A stretch of DNA of 39,815 nucleotides from Clostridium sp. CS001. Lineage in GTDB: Bacteria; Bacillota; Clostridia; Clostridiales; Clostridiaceae. The DNA is taken from contig NZ_JAIZZN010000035.1 in NCBI RefSeq assembly GCF_020443565.1, positions 1 through 39,815 of the forward strand, in the 5' to 3' direction. This document shows, one piece after another, positions 33,267 through 39,815 of the stretch (its first letter is position 1; each line of letters begins with the position of its first letter). The notes below the pieces were generated by a model. It was not told the origin of the DNA. It ran no database searches and saw nothing but the letters and a program-made list of their open reading frames with translations. The translations under genes and the position numbers were made by a program.

Positions 33267-34205
33267 TTATACGCCACTTAAATCAAAGTCAGGTACAAAA
33301 GCTGTTGAGGAGGTCTCACCTTCTTGAATAAAGCAATTGGTAATTCCTATGCTTAAACAGTAGTCAATTAAGGCATCATAATGATTTGGGTTTAAAGGTT
33401 TATTTATTTCAGGATATTTAGAAGCCTTATGCATAGGTGTATATTGATTCATTAAACTAATATACACGCAATCACCAAATGTGTTATATATAAAATCTAG
33501 TATTTTCTTAGAATCAAATAATAAGCCGGGGAGCATTAGGTGTCTAATTATTACCCCCTTTTGAATGATACCATTATCATCAAACTTAGCCTCCCCTACT
33601 TGAGAAACCATTTCAGAAATAACTTGGCTAGCTGTACTAAAGTAATTAGGAGATTTCGAATATTTAAGTGCATACTTATCTTTGTAATACTTTAGATCTG
33701 GCAAATAAACATCAATAAATCCTTTTAAAGATTTGATGGTATCTATATTTTCATATCCATTTGAATTATAAAGAATAGGAATGTTAAGTCCATTGCTCTT
33801 TGCGAGCTTTAAGGCCTCTATTATCTGCGGTACATAATGAGTAGGTGTAACTAAATTTATATTAAGTGCGCCCCTTTGCTGCTGCTCTAAAAAGATTTCG
33901 CTAAGGCGATTTATTGACACTGTTTTGCCAGTGTCCTCATGACTTATTCTATGATTTTGACAAAATACACATCGGAGGTTGCAATTAGAAAAAAACACAG
34001 TTCCAGAACCTGCTATGCCTGAAATACAAGGTTCCTCCCACATATGCAAGGAGACTTTAGCTATTTTTACATCCTTAGAGGCGTTACAAAATCCTAATTC
34101 TCCATCTAATCTATTAACATAACATTTCCTAGGACATAAGTTACACTTTTTTAGCATTTGTAAAGGATATGAATCATTTAATTCATTGACTTTGCTATTA
34201 ATCAT
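33267..34205 (-). CDS. PflX-like radical SAM protein (COG1313 type)
   Basis: 312 residues from the ATG at 34205, preceded by AAGGAG; an upstream in-frame start lacks a binding site. The radical SAM cluster motif is CNLRCVFC, with Cys75, Cys79 and Cys82. An N-terminal four-Cys group (Cys21, Cys24, Cys28, Cys40 in CNLCPRKC and GFC) suggests a second metal or FeS site, typical of this uncharacterised branch of proteins related to pyruvate formate-lyase activating enzyme. No glycyl-radical enzyme is adjacent, so the substrate is unknown. It has its own promoter 74 bp upstream and ends at a terminator. Confidence 0.9.
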   Translation of the reverse strand: MINSKVNELNDSYPLQMLKKCNLCPRKCYVNRLDGELGFCNASKDVKIAKVSLHMWEEPCISGIAGSGTVFFSNCNLRCVFCQNHRISHEDTGKTVSINRLSEIFLEQQQRGALNINLVTPTHYVPQIIEALKLAKSNGLNIPILYNSNGYENIDTIKSLKGFIDVYLPDLKYYKDKYALKYSKSPNYFSTASQVISEMVSQVGEAKFDDNGIIQKGVIIRHLMLPGLLFDSKKILDFIYNTFGDCVYISLMNQYTPMHKASKYPEINKPLNPNHYDALIDYCLSIGITNCFIQEGETSSTAFVPDFDLSGV

Positions 34206-34278
34206 TTTAATCTCCTTGTTACATCCACATAGCATAAGCTAAATGAGTACATTTTTTATATAAAGCTTATATATAAGA

Positions 34279-34307
34279 ATTGTACAACTAAGCACATATA
34301 ACGTCAA
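34279..34307 (-). promoter_or_regulatory. Promoter of the PflX-like gene
   Basis: On the minus strand TTGACG (34307 to 34302) is followed after 17 bp by TACAAT (34284 to 34279). The -35 box overlaps the stop codon of the YkvI gene. Downstream in the leader is the 12-bp palindrome CTTATATATAAG at 34266-34277, at the expected start point, a possible operator. Confidence 0.7.
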
Positions 34308-35377
34308 TTATGCTTTTTAGTAGTTTTCCTATAAAATATAATGCATTGAACCAGAAAAATGAGACTTATTGCACCAAATCCAGGATAAAGAACTTTAATT
34401 AAATTCCTAAAGCCAATTTGAGAAATAGGTATGGCTAGAAGAAGTATGAGTAAAACAGATTTCTTATAAGAAATATTGAATTTTTTCTCAAAGGTCTTGC
34501 CTACACTGTAAATGTCGGAAACTTCAGTTGAGAACATTTCGCACCAAATTATACATAGCAGAAGGATTTGCATTAACATGCCAAACCGATGGGTTATGTA
34601 TAAAAGGGGAATCTCGTACTTGAAGATTTGTGGTATGTTGAGTAAAAGCATTATATTTATGAAATAGCATAATACTGTTAGTACCAAAGCTCCAATTATA
34701 ACCCCAGGAATAAGAATTCGTCTATGCTTTATCTCCTTACTTATTGGAACTAGAACACCACTACAGCATAGCATGTTAAAACCGGCATAGAGTAAGGCTG
34801 AAAAGAACCATTGAGCAGGAATAATATTATTTTTATAAGAAGGAATTTGTTTTAGATAGGAAGCACCTACCATATCCTTGTAAAATACTAAATATAAAAT
34901 GAATATAGTTATAATAATTGTAGTAAGGGCAGGAACTATAAAGGAATTTATGGCTATTAAGCCTTTGGTATCCTTAAGTAGCGTGTATAAGGCAATTATA
35001 GACATAAGTGAAATTCCTACCCATTTTGAGATACCAAAATATTGATGAAGAAGCGCACCGCTTCCAGCTAAGATTACGCCAGCACCGCTTATTAAGAAAA
35101 AGCTTGTAAAGATATCTGTAATGCTGCCAAAAAAGCCTGGGCTTACAAGAGTTATAAGCTCAGTATAGGAACTTAAATTATACTTTACACTGATAGAAAC
35201 AATAATAGAGCTTATTACAATGTAAATTAGGCCGCACATAAGGATTCCTAAAAAGCTCCTATATCCATAAGTGCTAAAAAATTGGGTTATCTCTTGCCCA
35301 GAAGCAAGACCAGCACCTACTATGGTACCGATGAATACAGCTGCAGTTTGAAATATTGGACCAATTGTTTTTTTCAA
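34304..35377 (-). CDS. YkvI-family membrane transporter-like protein
   Basis: 357 residues, about ten membrane helices, from a TTG start with GGAGGAG upstream. The start of the protein, AAVFIGTIVGAGLASGQEITQFFSTYG, is the typical first-helix motif of the YkvI family (COG3949), distant relatives of amino-acid/cation symporters with an unwound GAGLASGQE segment. The substrate is unknown. It is transcribed divergently from the lipoprotein gene across a 241-bp spacer; the PflX-like gene follows 98 bp downstream with its own promoter. Confidence 0.87.
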   Translation of the reverse strand: MKKTIGPIFQTAAVFIGTIVGAGLASGQEITQFFSTYGYRSFLGILMCGLIYIVISSIIVSISVKYNLSSYTELITLVSPGFFGSITDIFTSFFLISGAGVILAGSGALLHQYFGISKWVGISLMSIIALYTLLKDTKGLIAINSFIVPALTTIIITIFILYLVFYKDMVGASYLKQIPSYKNNIIPAQWFFSALLYAGFNMLCCSGVLVPISKEIKHRRILIPGVIIGALVLTVLCYFINIMLLLNIPQIFKYEIPLLYITHRFGMLMQILLLCIIWCEMFSTEVSDIYSVGKTFEKKFNISYKKSVLLILLLAIPISQIGFRNLIKVLYPGFGAISLIFLVQCIIFYRKTTKKHN

Positions 35378-35506
35378 AATATCTCCTCCATAAAATTATT
35401 AAATTAAGAGTTATACTTTAATAAAATGCTTGTCTTTATAAATATATGTGCATTCATTGATAATAAATAATAATTTTATAAATTAAAAGTTTATTTATAG
35501 GGAAAC

Positions 35507-35592
35507 TATAATTACAAGAGGAAGTTTAATATTGCAGCACCGCAGGTGATGATTTAATGCGAAAGCAATTATAAATTCTATCATTGAATTAA
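35507..35592 (+). promoter_or_regulatory. TATAAT box and hairpin-containing leader element, copy 2
   Basis: TATAAT at 35507-35512 is followed 13 nt later by TTAATATTGCAG (35526-35537), hairpin CACC-GCA-GGTG (35538-35548 region) and ATGATTTAATG. The tail GATTTAATG (35541-35549) could in addition pair with CATTGAATT at 35582-35590 (nine pairs, two G-U) close to the ribosome binding site of the lipoprotein gene. Copy 1 is at 24406-24462. Confidence 0.6.
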
Positions 35593-35618
35593 ATTTGAAT
35601 TAAGAGGGAGTGGAAATA

Positions 35619-36695
35619 TTGAAAAAGAACTTAAGTTTCTTATTAATACTAGTTTTTATTTTCTCCTTTACAGCATGTAAAAAAGAAAATAAAGAGGAGC
35701 AGCCAAAGGTTAATGCATTTGAAATTAAAACAGCAGTTAATGTGGTTGAAAGCTATATGAATTTTATAATGAAGGAAGATTATGAAAGTGCTAAGAAGCT
35801 ATTTACTAAAGAACTATTTAGAAAAGCTTCCAATATGCCAATTAGTGAAATAAAAGTAAAGGGTTATAATATTATAGAAAGTAATGAGATTGGTAGAAGT
35901 GGAGTTATTAAGGTTAGAACAACTAGGACGTCTATGACTCATTCATTATCCTCTTTAGATGAGTACACTATTAAGGTTGTTAAAGATGGTGCTGAGTATA
36001 AAGTAAGTGAAGTTAGTAGTATGCTACAAAAGGAAGCTTTCTCAGAAGGCATGAGCCTTAGATTTAGAGATAAAAAGAATATAAAAACTAATTTAATTAT
36101 TGATAAAGCAGGTTTACCTAAATATGCATATTCAAGAGAGGATGGGGCTCAGCTTTATAAGATATTAGTACCTACAAAAGAATTTAGCTCTATAAACTTT
36201 GATTACGAGGGCGGTAGACTTGCAATTAGTACCTATAACAAGGATTCTTTTATTGGTATTGTAAATATTGATGAGTCCCTAGCAGTTCAAGGAGATGCTC
36301 AAAATTCTCAAGGGCAGCAGTCGCAAGGTGGCGGATCTGAAGTAATGGCTAAGGAGAAGCCAATTGGAAAGGAATTAATTTCAGTAGATCTACTGATGAA
36401 TTGCAAAGTGGACTTTATGAGTTTTTCATTAGATGGAAAATTTCTGCTTGTGCAATATATTAAGGAGGATTCAGGTAAATGTATTATGGTTTATAAGGCA
36501 GAAAGTGGGGAATCAATTCCTATTAACTTTGAAAAAGACTATCCAATAGAAAAAGTACAAATAGTATTTTCATCTTTTGGGGAGGATGCCATGTCATATG
36601 AAGTAATACCTAAATCAAGTCTTAATAATTCTGAAGCAGATATAATTGGTAAATGGAAATTGAATTTAAAAACCTTTACTATACAGAAATTATAA
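35619..36695 (+). CDS. Lipoprotein of unknown function
   Basis: 358 residues from a TTG at 35619, chosen because GAGGGAG lies 8 nt upstream and because it gives a standard signal MKKNLSFLLILVFIFSFTAC with the lipobox Cys at residue 20; a GTG three codons upstream is inside the binding site. Residues ~30-140 look like an NTF2-like/DUF4878-type domain (AVNVVESYMNFIMKEDYESAKKLF, then strands). A low-complexity Gln/Gly/Ser linker (QNSQGQQSQGGGS) follows. The C-terminal part is strand-rich, with VDFMSFSLDGKFLLVQYI resembling one blade of a propeller. It is anchored on the outer face of the membrane. I do not recognise the family. The leader carries copy 2 of the conserved element. Confidence 0.85.
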   Translation: MKKNLSFLLILVFIFSFTACKKENKEEQPKVNAFEIKTAVNVVESYMNFIMKEDYESAKKLFTKELFRKASNMPISEIKVKGYNIIESNEIGRSGVIKVRTTRTSMTHSLSSLDEYTIKVVKDGAEYKVSEVSSMLQKEAFSEGMSLRFRDKKNIKTNLIIDKAGLPKYAYSREDGAQLYKILVPTKEFSSINFDYEGGRLAISTYNKDSFIGIVNIDESLAVQGDAQNSQGQQSQGGGSEVMAKEKPIGKELISVDLLMNCKVDFMSFSLDGKFLLVQYIKEDSGKCIMVYKAESGESIPINFEKDYPIEKVQIVFSSFGEDAMSYEVIPKSSLNNSEADIIGKWKLNLKTFTIQKL

Positions 36696-36741
36696 TTTAT
36701 ACATTCTTCAGTGACTATAATGTATAATAAACATAGGGTTG

Positions 36742-36786
36742 CCATGAAATAAATAACTAGCCTAGGGGTAACTATTTATTTCATGG
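36742..36786 (+). repeat. Perfect 14-bp inverted repeat between lipoprotein and radical SAM genes
   Basis: CCATGAAATAAATA (36742-36755) is exactly complementary to TATTTATTTCATGG (36773-36786) around a 17-nt loop. The right arm contains an ATG in frame with the downstream gene. No T tract follows. Confidence 0.7.
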
Positions 36787-36812
36787 ACTTATGTATAGAG
36801 AGGAAGAGGTTA

Positions 36813-37742
36813 GTGCAGAAAACATGGGGTGACAAAAGATATAACAGTTTAAACTATTTTTTAAGGGACAAGTTCGGTGATAAGGTTTTTAAAATTGCAT
36901 TAGATGGTGGATTTTCATGTCCTAATAGAGATGGAACCATTAGCAGTGGAGGATGTTTGTTTTGTAGCGAGAGAGGCTCAGGCGATTTTGCTGGAAATAG
37001 AGAGTTTTCTATCACAAAGCAGTTTGAAGATATAAAGGATATGATGAGCAAGAAGTGGAAAAGTGGAAAGTATATTGCGTATTTTCAAGCTTATACAAAT
37101 ACCTATGCGCCCATAGAGGTGCTAAGGGAAAAATATGAAGAAGCATTATCTCAAGAAGGCATTGTGGGTATGGCAATAGCAACTAGACCTGATTGTCTAG
37201 GTGAAGATGTACTAGACCTTATAGAGGAATATTCCCACAAGGTATATACTTGGGTAGAACTTGGACTTCAAACCTGTAGCGATGAAAGTGCAAAGATAAT
37301 TAACAGAGGATACAAATTATCCACATTCGAAGAGGCTCTGAAAGAGCTTAATAAAAGGAATATTGATGTTGTGGTACATACTATCTTTGGACTTCCAGGG
37401 GAAAGCAAAGAAGATATGTTAAAAACAATAGACTATGTGGCACATAAAGATATAAAGGGTATAAAGATGCATCTGCTGCATCTTATGGAAAACACAGCTA
37501 TGACACATCTTTATGACGAGGGAAAGCTAAAATTTTTGCAGCAAGAGGAGTACATAGATATAATTTGCAAATCAATTACTATGCTTCCACCTAATATGGT
37601 GGTTCATAGATTAACTGGGGATGCTCCAAGGGAACTACTAATAGGTCCTATATGGAGCTTAAAAAAATGGGAAGTATTAAATGGTATAGGCAGTAGATTA
37701 AAGGAATTAGATTTGTATCAGGGACAAGAATTTAAAGAGTAA
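36813..37742 (+). CDS. TIGR01212-family (YhcC-like) radical SAM protein
   Basis: 309 residues from a GTG at 36813 preceded by AGGAAGAGG; this start yields the conserved N-terminus KTWGDKRYNSLNYFLR. An ATG ten codons upstream (36783) lies inside the inverted-repeat arm and has no ribosome binding site. The cluster-binding cysteines are Cys36, Cys48 and Cys51 in CPNRDGTISSGGCLFC. The spacing CX11CX2C and the following GSGDFAG and YFQAYTNTYAP are characteristic of this family (Elp3-like fold). WVELGLQTCSDESAKIINRG and HTIFGLPGESKEDM are further family motifs. Its biochemical substrate is not established to my knowledge. The frameshifted HD-domain gene follows 50 bp later. Confidence 0.92.
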   Translation: MQKTWGDKRYNSLNYFLRDKFGDKVFKIALDGGFSCPNRDGTISSGGCLFCSERGSGDFAGNREFSITKQFEDIKDMMSKKWKSGKYIAYFQAYTNTYAPIEVLREKYEEALSQEGIVGMAIATRPDCLGEDVLDLIEEYSHKVYTWVELGLQTCSDESAKIINRGYKLSTFEEALKELNKRNIDVVVHTIFGLPGESKEDMLKTIDYVAHKDIKGIKMHLLHLMENTAMTHLYDEGKLKFLQQEEYIDIICKSITMLPPNMVVHRLTGDAPRELLIGPIWSLKKWEVLNGIGSRLKELDLYQGQEFKE

Positions 37743-37792
37743 AAATTTGAACTAAGAGCTTTTTTCTTAGAGGATGCTTTAACTAAAAGTAT

Positions 37793-38328
37793 ATGTTGTT
37801 GGAATGCTTTCACGGCGCCAAGAAATTTTAAAATTGCGAAAGGTAATTTTATCAGAAGATTGCTCTCATGATGATATCATTATTGTTGTTTCATTATTTC
37901 ATGATATAGCAAAGGGAATAGAGACTCATGGAAAATATGGAGCTGTATTGATGAAAGATATCCTTAAAGAATATTGTACACAGTATGAAATTAATGAGAT
38001 TATTGAAATAATATATTCCCACAATCTAAGAAAGAAAAACAATGATTACTCAGAATACATTAAAATAGTGCAGGATGCAGATATACTCGATCATTTTGGT
38101 GCTGTAGAAATTTGGATGAACTTTCAGTATTATGCTCATAAAGACGAGCCAATGCAAAATTCTGTAGAATTTTATAACAAAGAGTTTGACTCTGAAGTTC
38201 AAAAGTGTAGAGCATTACTAAATTATGATGTGTCGCATAAAATTTTTGATGACAAAGTTTCTTTTGTGCATTCATTTATTGATAGGTTTGCAAGAGAATC
38301 GGAAGGTGAAATTTGTATAAATATATGA
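37793..38328 (+). pseudogene. HD-domain phosphohydrolase gene, probably frameshifted near its start
   Basis: The open frame from ATG 37804 gives 174 residues with LFHDIAKG (His-Asp pair), ETHGKYGA and a later DADILDHFG, the metal-binding set of an HD phosphohydrolase, but lacks the N-terminal His of the H...HD...D signature. A different frame from ATG 37793 reads MLLECFHGAKKF before stopping at 37829-37831. FHG followed by helix residues is what such proteins have before the HD motif. Joining the two needs a one-base loss, plausible in the AAATTTTAAAA run at 37823-37833. Neither ATG has a good ribosome binding site. It could be a recent pseudogene, a sequencing error, or a truncated functional gene. 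Confidence 0.55.
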
Positions 38329-38414
38329 TGAAGTATTTGAGATTGTTAATTTAATCATGCCAACTAACAAGAATGTACCATTAAGACGGAACAGTTATAT
38401 AATGCCTAGTAAAA

Positions 38415-38498
38415 ATGGGAAAGTTTTAATATAAAAATACTTTCCATTGAAGTATTGTAAACATAAAGGAATAATAGAATAAGATTTACTATTATTCC
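38415..38498 (+). other. Two consecutive hairpins in the gap before the GNAT gene
   Basis: AATGGGAAAGT (about 38415-38425) pairs with ACTTTCCATT (38439-38448) with one bulged G. GGAATAATAG (38468-38477) pairs perfectly with CTATTATTCC (38489-38498). Neither is followed by a T tract. They may insulate the upstream HD remnant or form a leader for the GNAT gene. Confidence 0.5.
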
Positions 38499-38563
38499 CT
38501 TGATGAATTAGGCAATTTAAAGTAAATCATTCATAATAAAACATACATATAGGGGGAAATTAA

Positions 38564-39634
38564 ATGATTAAATTAGAAAGTAAAGAATTTAAGAAAATAG
38601 CCCATTTAGTTAAATCTCACGATGAATTGTCGGTATTTTCTGTTATCAGTGGTGAAAATCCTGGTGAGATATATGTAAACAACATTGATAATCCAACGGC
38701 TACATTGATACAGACTAGTGAGTGTAATTTAATTGCTGGTAGTCCAAATGATGAAGTTTTTAATTCAGAGGTGTCTTCAGAATTGGATTTTTGGGATCAA
38801 TTAGTTCCTGATTTTTGTGAATGGATGGAGAAAATACCAACTATTCATAAAAATCATTTCATTAGAAAATACAAAAGAAGGCATTATGTGTTATCTAGTG
38901 ATAGATTTGTGGATTGTGATGCCACTTTGAAAGAAGGGTATATACTAGAAAAAGTTGATACATCTTTCTTAAGAGAAAACTCCTTTGAAAACTCAGAAGG
39001 AGTACTAGAATGGGCTGAAAATTGGGGTGATGATGAAAGTTTCAAAAAATATGGCACAGGGTATTTAATACGTAATGACAAGGTAATTGTGAGTTGGTCA
39101 TTAAGTGATTGTAGTTTTGAAAAGACAATTGCAATTGGGATACACACAGATGAAAGATATAGAAAAAATGGTTTTGGAAAAATAGCTGCTGCTGCAACTA
39201 TTAGGGAGTGTTTTACTAAGGGATACGAAAAAATTGATTGGCTTTGTGTAGATTCTAACAAAGGGTCAAGAGCAATTGCGGAAAATTTAGGATTTAAATA
39301 TAATAATCATTATTATTCTTTCACTTCATATCCTCCAATTGAGAATTTAAAGGATTTATCTGAATCTGAATGGCATGAATGGGGTGAATATTTAGAAAAT
39401 GCATCTAAAACTGAAGAATGTTTGATGGAGGATTGTCTTTTTGCTTATACAAAATCTAATGATGTTGAAAAAACAATTAATATTCTGATAACTATGAATC
39501 AGAAGAACATGCCGAAAAATTATTTGAAATTTAATAATTATATCACTTCACTTCAAACCAAGGGTATGTGTTCTAACTTTACTAAAAAAGCTTGGATTGA
39601 TTTTTTAAACGAAAATATTGATTGTAATGATTAA
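38564..39634 (+). CDS. GNAT-family acetyltransferase with extra C-terminal helical region
   Basis: 356 residues from an ATG preceded by AGGGGGAAA. Residues ~140-255 contain the acetyl-CoA-binding core: GIHTDERYRKNGFGKIAAAATIREC (motif A, with the RxxGxG/A-type loop RKNGFG) and DSNKGSRAIAENLGFKYNNHY (motif B). The first ~135 residues are a divergent N-terminal domain, as in the larger GNAT_acetyltran-type proteins. About 85 C-terminal residues (ECLMEDCLFAYTKSNDVEKTINILITMNQKNMPKNYLKF) form an additional helical extension that I do not recognise. The acceptor is unknown. The gene ends 45 bp before a terminator hairpin and then the intron. Confidence 0.87.
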   Translation: MIKLESKEFKKIAHLVKSHDELSVFSVISGENPGEIYVNNIDNPTATLIQTSECNLIAGSPNDEVFNSEVSSELDFWDQLVPDFCEWMEKIPTIHKNHFIRKYKRRHYVLSSDRFVDCDATLKEGYILEKVDTSFLRENSFENSEGVLEWAENWGDDESFKKYGTGYLIRNDKVIVSWSLSDCSFEKTIAIGIHTDERYRKNGFGKIAAAATIRECFTKGYEKIDWLCVDSNKGSRAIAENLGFKYNNHYYSFTSYPPIENLKDLSESEWHEWGEYLENASKTEECLMEDCLFAYTKSNDVEKTINILITMNQKNMPKNYLKFNNYITSLQTKGMCSNFTKKAWIDFLNENIDCND

Positions 39635-39678
39635 TGGCTAATCTATATTGTATTTGCATCATATTTTTCTTATTAGAC

Positions 39679-39712
39679 GTCACAAACAATAAAGATTTGT
39701 GGCATTTTTATT
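39679..39712 (+). terminator. Terminator of the GNAT gene, immediately before the intron
   Basis: GTCACAAA (39679-39686) pairs with TTTGTGGC (39696-39703), one G-U pair, followed by ATTTTTATT. The group II intron begins at the next base. Confidence 0.8.
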
Positions 39713-39815
39713 GTGCGCCCAGCATGGGCGCAATCTAAAGGGTGAAAGTCCCTAGCACGGGTTAATAGTGCCAAGTGCATAGCTTAAGACAAGGGTGTCC
39801 ATGGTGACGTGGAAT
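39713..39815 (+). mobile_element. Group II intron, 5' end only (cut by the window edge)
   Basis: Begins GTGCG, the conserved 5' end of group II introns, followed by the small stem GCGCCC-AGCAT-GGGCGC (39715-39731) and the conserved domain I pieces AAAGGGTGAAAGTCCCT and AAGGGTGTCC. This pattern is common at the start of bacterial group II introns from Firmicutes. The remainder, with the reverse transcriptase, lies beyond the window. It is on the same strand as the 3' end at 1-108, but whether the two belong to identical copies cannot be seen. Confidence 0.87.

Overview
This 39.8-kb window is AT-rich, densely coded chromosomal DNA of a low-GC Gram-positive anaerobe, most likely Clostridium in the strict sense. 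The evidence is strong AGGAGG-type ribosome binding sites, frequent TTG/GTG starts, short hairpin-plus-T terminators, an H-NOX chemoreceptor of the clostridial type, and the oleate hydratase, HsmA, YkvI and PflX-like families. I saw no tRNA, rRNA, CRISPR array, phage module or plasmid replication gene. Both edges are pieces of group II intron RNA on the + strand: the first ~108 bases are the 3' end (domains V and VI) and the last ~103 bases are the 5' end. The window is probably a unique segment lying between two copies of a repeated intron.

Layout. 1-2.1 kb: intron 3' end, then oleate hydratase. 2.2-7.1 kb: a very large hybrid histidine kinase overlapping an HD-GYP response regulator, a likely cyclic-di-GMP signalling pair. 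7.2-11.9 kb (minus): a MarR-family regulator followed by the two subunits of a heterodimeric ABC exporter, with a promoter and a tandem ~15-bp repeat array at the transcription start. 12.1-15.0 kb: a secreted HtrA-like protease coupled to a secreted protein with three similar domains. 15.1-16.1 kb (minus): a TetR-family regulator with an HsmA-like membrane protein. 16.3-19.4 kb: LacI-family regulator, deoC and pdp (deoxynucleoside catabolism), behind a promoter with a perfect cre box. 19.5-20.5 kb: an Old Yellow Enzyme-type oxidoreductase. 20.7-24.4 kb: response regulator, histidine kinase and FGGY sugar kinase, all overlapping.

24.4-30.4 kb holds an unrecognised conserved protein, a MATE exporter, a small coiled-coil protein, glutamate racemase, an unrecognised protein flanked by related repeats, cyclophilin, a DUF3783-like protein, and an XRE regulator with an S24-like domain lacking its catalytic residues. 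30.6-33.2 kb: an H-NOX methyl-accepting chemotaxis protein with an oxygen-binding-type heme pocket, and a PAP2 phosphatase. 33.3-35.4 kb (minus): PflX-like radical SAM protein and YkvI-family membrane protein. 35.6-39.6 kb: lipoprotein, TIGR01212-type radical SAM protein, a probably frameshifted HD-domain gene and a GNAT acetyltransferase. The second intron begins directly behind a terminator.

The most novel-looking signal is not a protein. Two ~34-nt elements, 11 kb apart, lie 13-14 nt downstream of TATAAT boxes. They share nearly identical flanks around a small hairpin whose arms have changed in a compensatory way. They look like two copies of a cis-acting RNA motif in the leaders of two poorly characterised genes. 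Start sites were re-chosen wherever a ribosome binding site or promoter made the longest reading frame unlikely. All functional calls come from reading the sequence by eye; no searches were run.
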